DNA of 64,000 bases from assembly GCA_020721445.1 (NCBI GenBank), contig DYMU01000005.1, positions 62,001-126,000 on the forward strand. Reading direction: 5' to 3'. Below the pieces are notes generated by a model that did not search any database, had not been told where the DNA came from, and was given only the letters and a program-made list of their open reading frames with translations. A program made the position numbers and the translations under genes. Every line of letters starts with the position of its first letter. The first letter of the stretch is position 1. This DNA comes from Gemmobacter nectariphilus. Its GTDB lineage: Bacteria; Pseudomonadota; Alphaproteobacteria; Rhodobacterales; Rhodobacteraceae. Shown here one piece after another: positions 63,861-64,000 of the stretch.

Positions 63861-63886
63861 AGCGCACTTCACCCCGATGCCACGGG

Positions 63887-64000
63887 TCATGCCTGCGGCG
63901 TGTCGTCCTCGGCTTCGATCAAAAAGCGTTGCAGCGCGAAGATCTGCCACCACAGGAACGCCACCAGCGCCACGGGCATGGCGAATGTCTCCAGCTTGAC
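63887..64000 (-). CDS. C-terminal end of an unidentified small membrane protein (partial)
   Basis: Only the last 37 codons are in the window and the gene runs off the right edge. The visible part has one hydrophobic segment (MPVALVAFLWWQIFAL), then QRFLIEAEDDTPQA and a stop. I do not recognise it. The codon use is ordinary for this genome. It could also start at the ATG inside the visible part, giving a 30-residue peptide, but no ribosome site is evident there. Confidence 0.5.
   Translation of the reverse strand, partial: VKLETFAMPVALVAFLWWQIFALQRFLIEAEDDTPQA

Noticed and set aside
1..64000. tRNA or rRNA genes, CRISPR arrays, transposases or phage genes
   Set aside because: I found no tRNA-like cloverleaf with CCA-end context, no rRNA stretches, no regularly spaced repeats and no transposase, integrase or phage structural motifs. 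This was by eye; a tRNAscan and IS search would settle it.

Overview
The window is high-GC chromosomal DNA from an alphaproteobacterium of the Rhodobacteraceae, in the Paracoccus/Rhodobacter/Gemmobacter neighbourhood. The evidence is a thiosulfate-oxidation cluster in the Paracoccus order soxW-X-Y-Z-A-B-C-D-E-F-G-H, a Rhodobacter-type taurine locus with a MocR-family TauR, a SAM-II riboswitch before metZ, and copies of a short intergenic repeat with a TTGGCAAATAC-like core that is common in this family. The species cannot be fixed from the sequence. No mobile element, prophage, CRISPR array, rRNA or tRNA was recognised.

Positions 1-11850 hold the sox locus. It starts inside the probable 3' end of soxW. 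A candidate operator region follows, then soxXYZABCDEFGH on the plus strand, closed by a strong intrinsic terminator. A convergent YeeE/YedE-type sulfur transporter (soxT-like) lies beyond it. Next, on the minus strand, is a soluble hybrid histidine kinase with five PAS-like domains (11938-15396).

Positions 15557-24498 hold the taurine locus. The minus strand carries tpa, tauR, xsc and a sulfite exporter; the plus strand carries tauABC. Taurine enters by TauABC, Tpa deaminates it to sulfoacetaldehyde, and Xsc splits that into acetyl phosphate and sulfite, with the translationally coupled TauE/SafE protein as the likely sulfite outlet. Matching direct repeats in front of tpa and xsc look like TauR operators. 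Sox and tau together make this a sulfur-compound region.

Positions 24734-31744 contain a type-2 glycerate kinase, a translationally coupled mtnA/class II aldolase pair that fits the DHAP shunt for methylthioadenosine salvage, a cyanide-insensitive-type cytochrome bd oxidase (cydAB plus an unmarked 30-residue third subunit), and a zinc-ribbon metallopeptidase. Positions 31896-35884 are a complete ABC importer of the polyamine/iron/phosphonate type. Positions 36052-44865 are a catabolic operon: amidohydrolase, three TRAP transporter genes, a glutamine-synthetase-like ligase, aldehyde dehydrogenase and iron-type alcohol dehydrogenase, with a divergent RpiR-type regulator. I propose a gamma-glutamylated amino-alcohol pathway for it.

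From 45120 the content is mostly housekeeping: folB-folP-glmM, a cell-wall hydrolase, pyruvate phosphate dikinase, glyQ and glyS around a DUF6446-like gene, an envelope pseudo-protease with SPOR-like and peptidoglycan-binding parts, two tandem trkH genes, folE2, and metZ under a SAM-II riboswitch. Oddities are an AT-rich in-frame insertion in glyS, an extra periplasmic domain in TauC, a probable one-base frameshift at the start of the DUF6446 gene, a double-length FolB, and loss of the catalytic triad in the trypsin-like protein.
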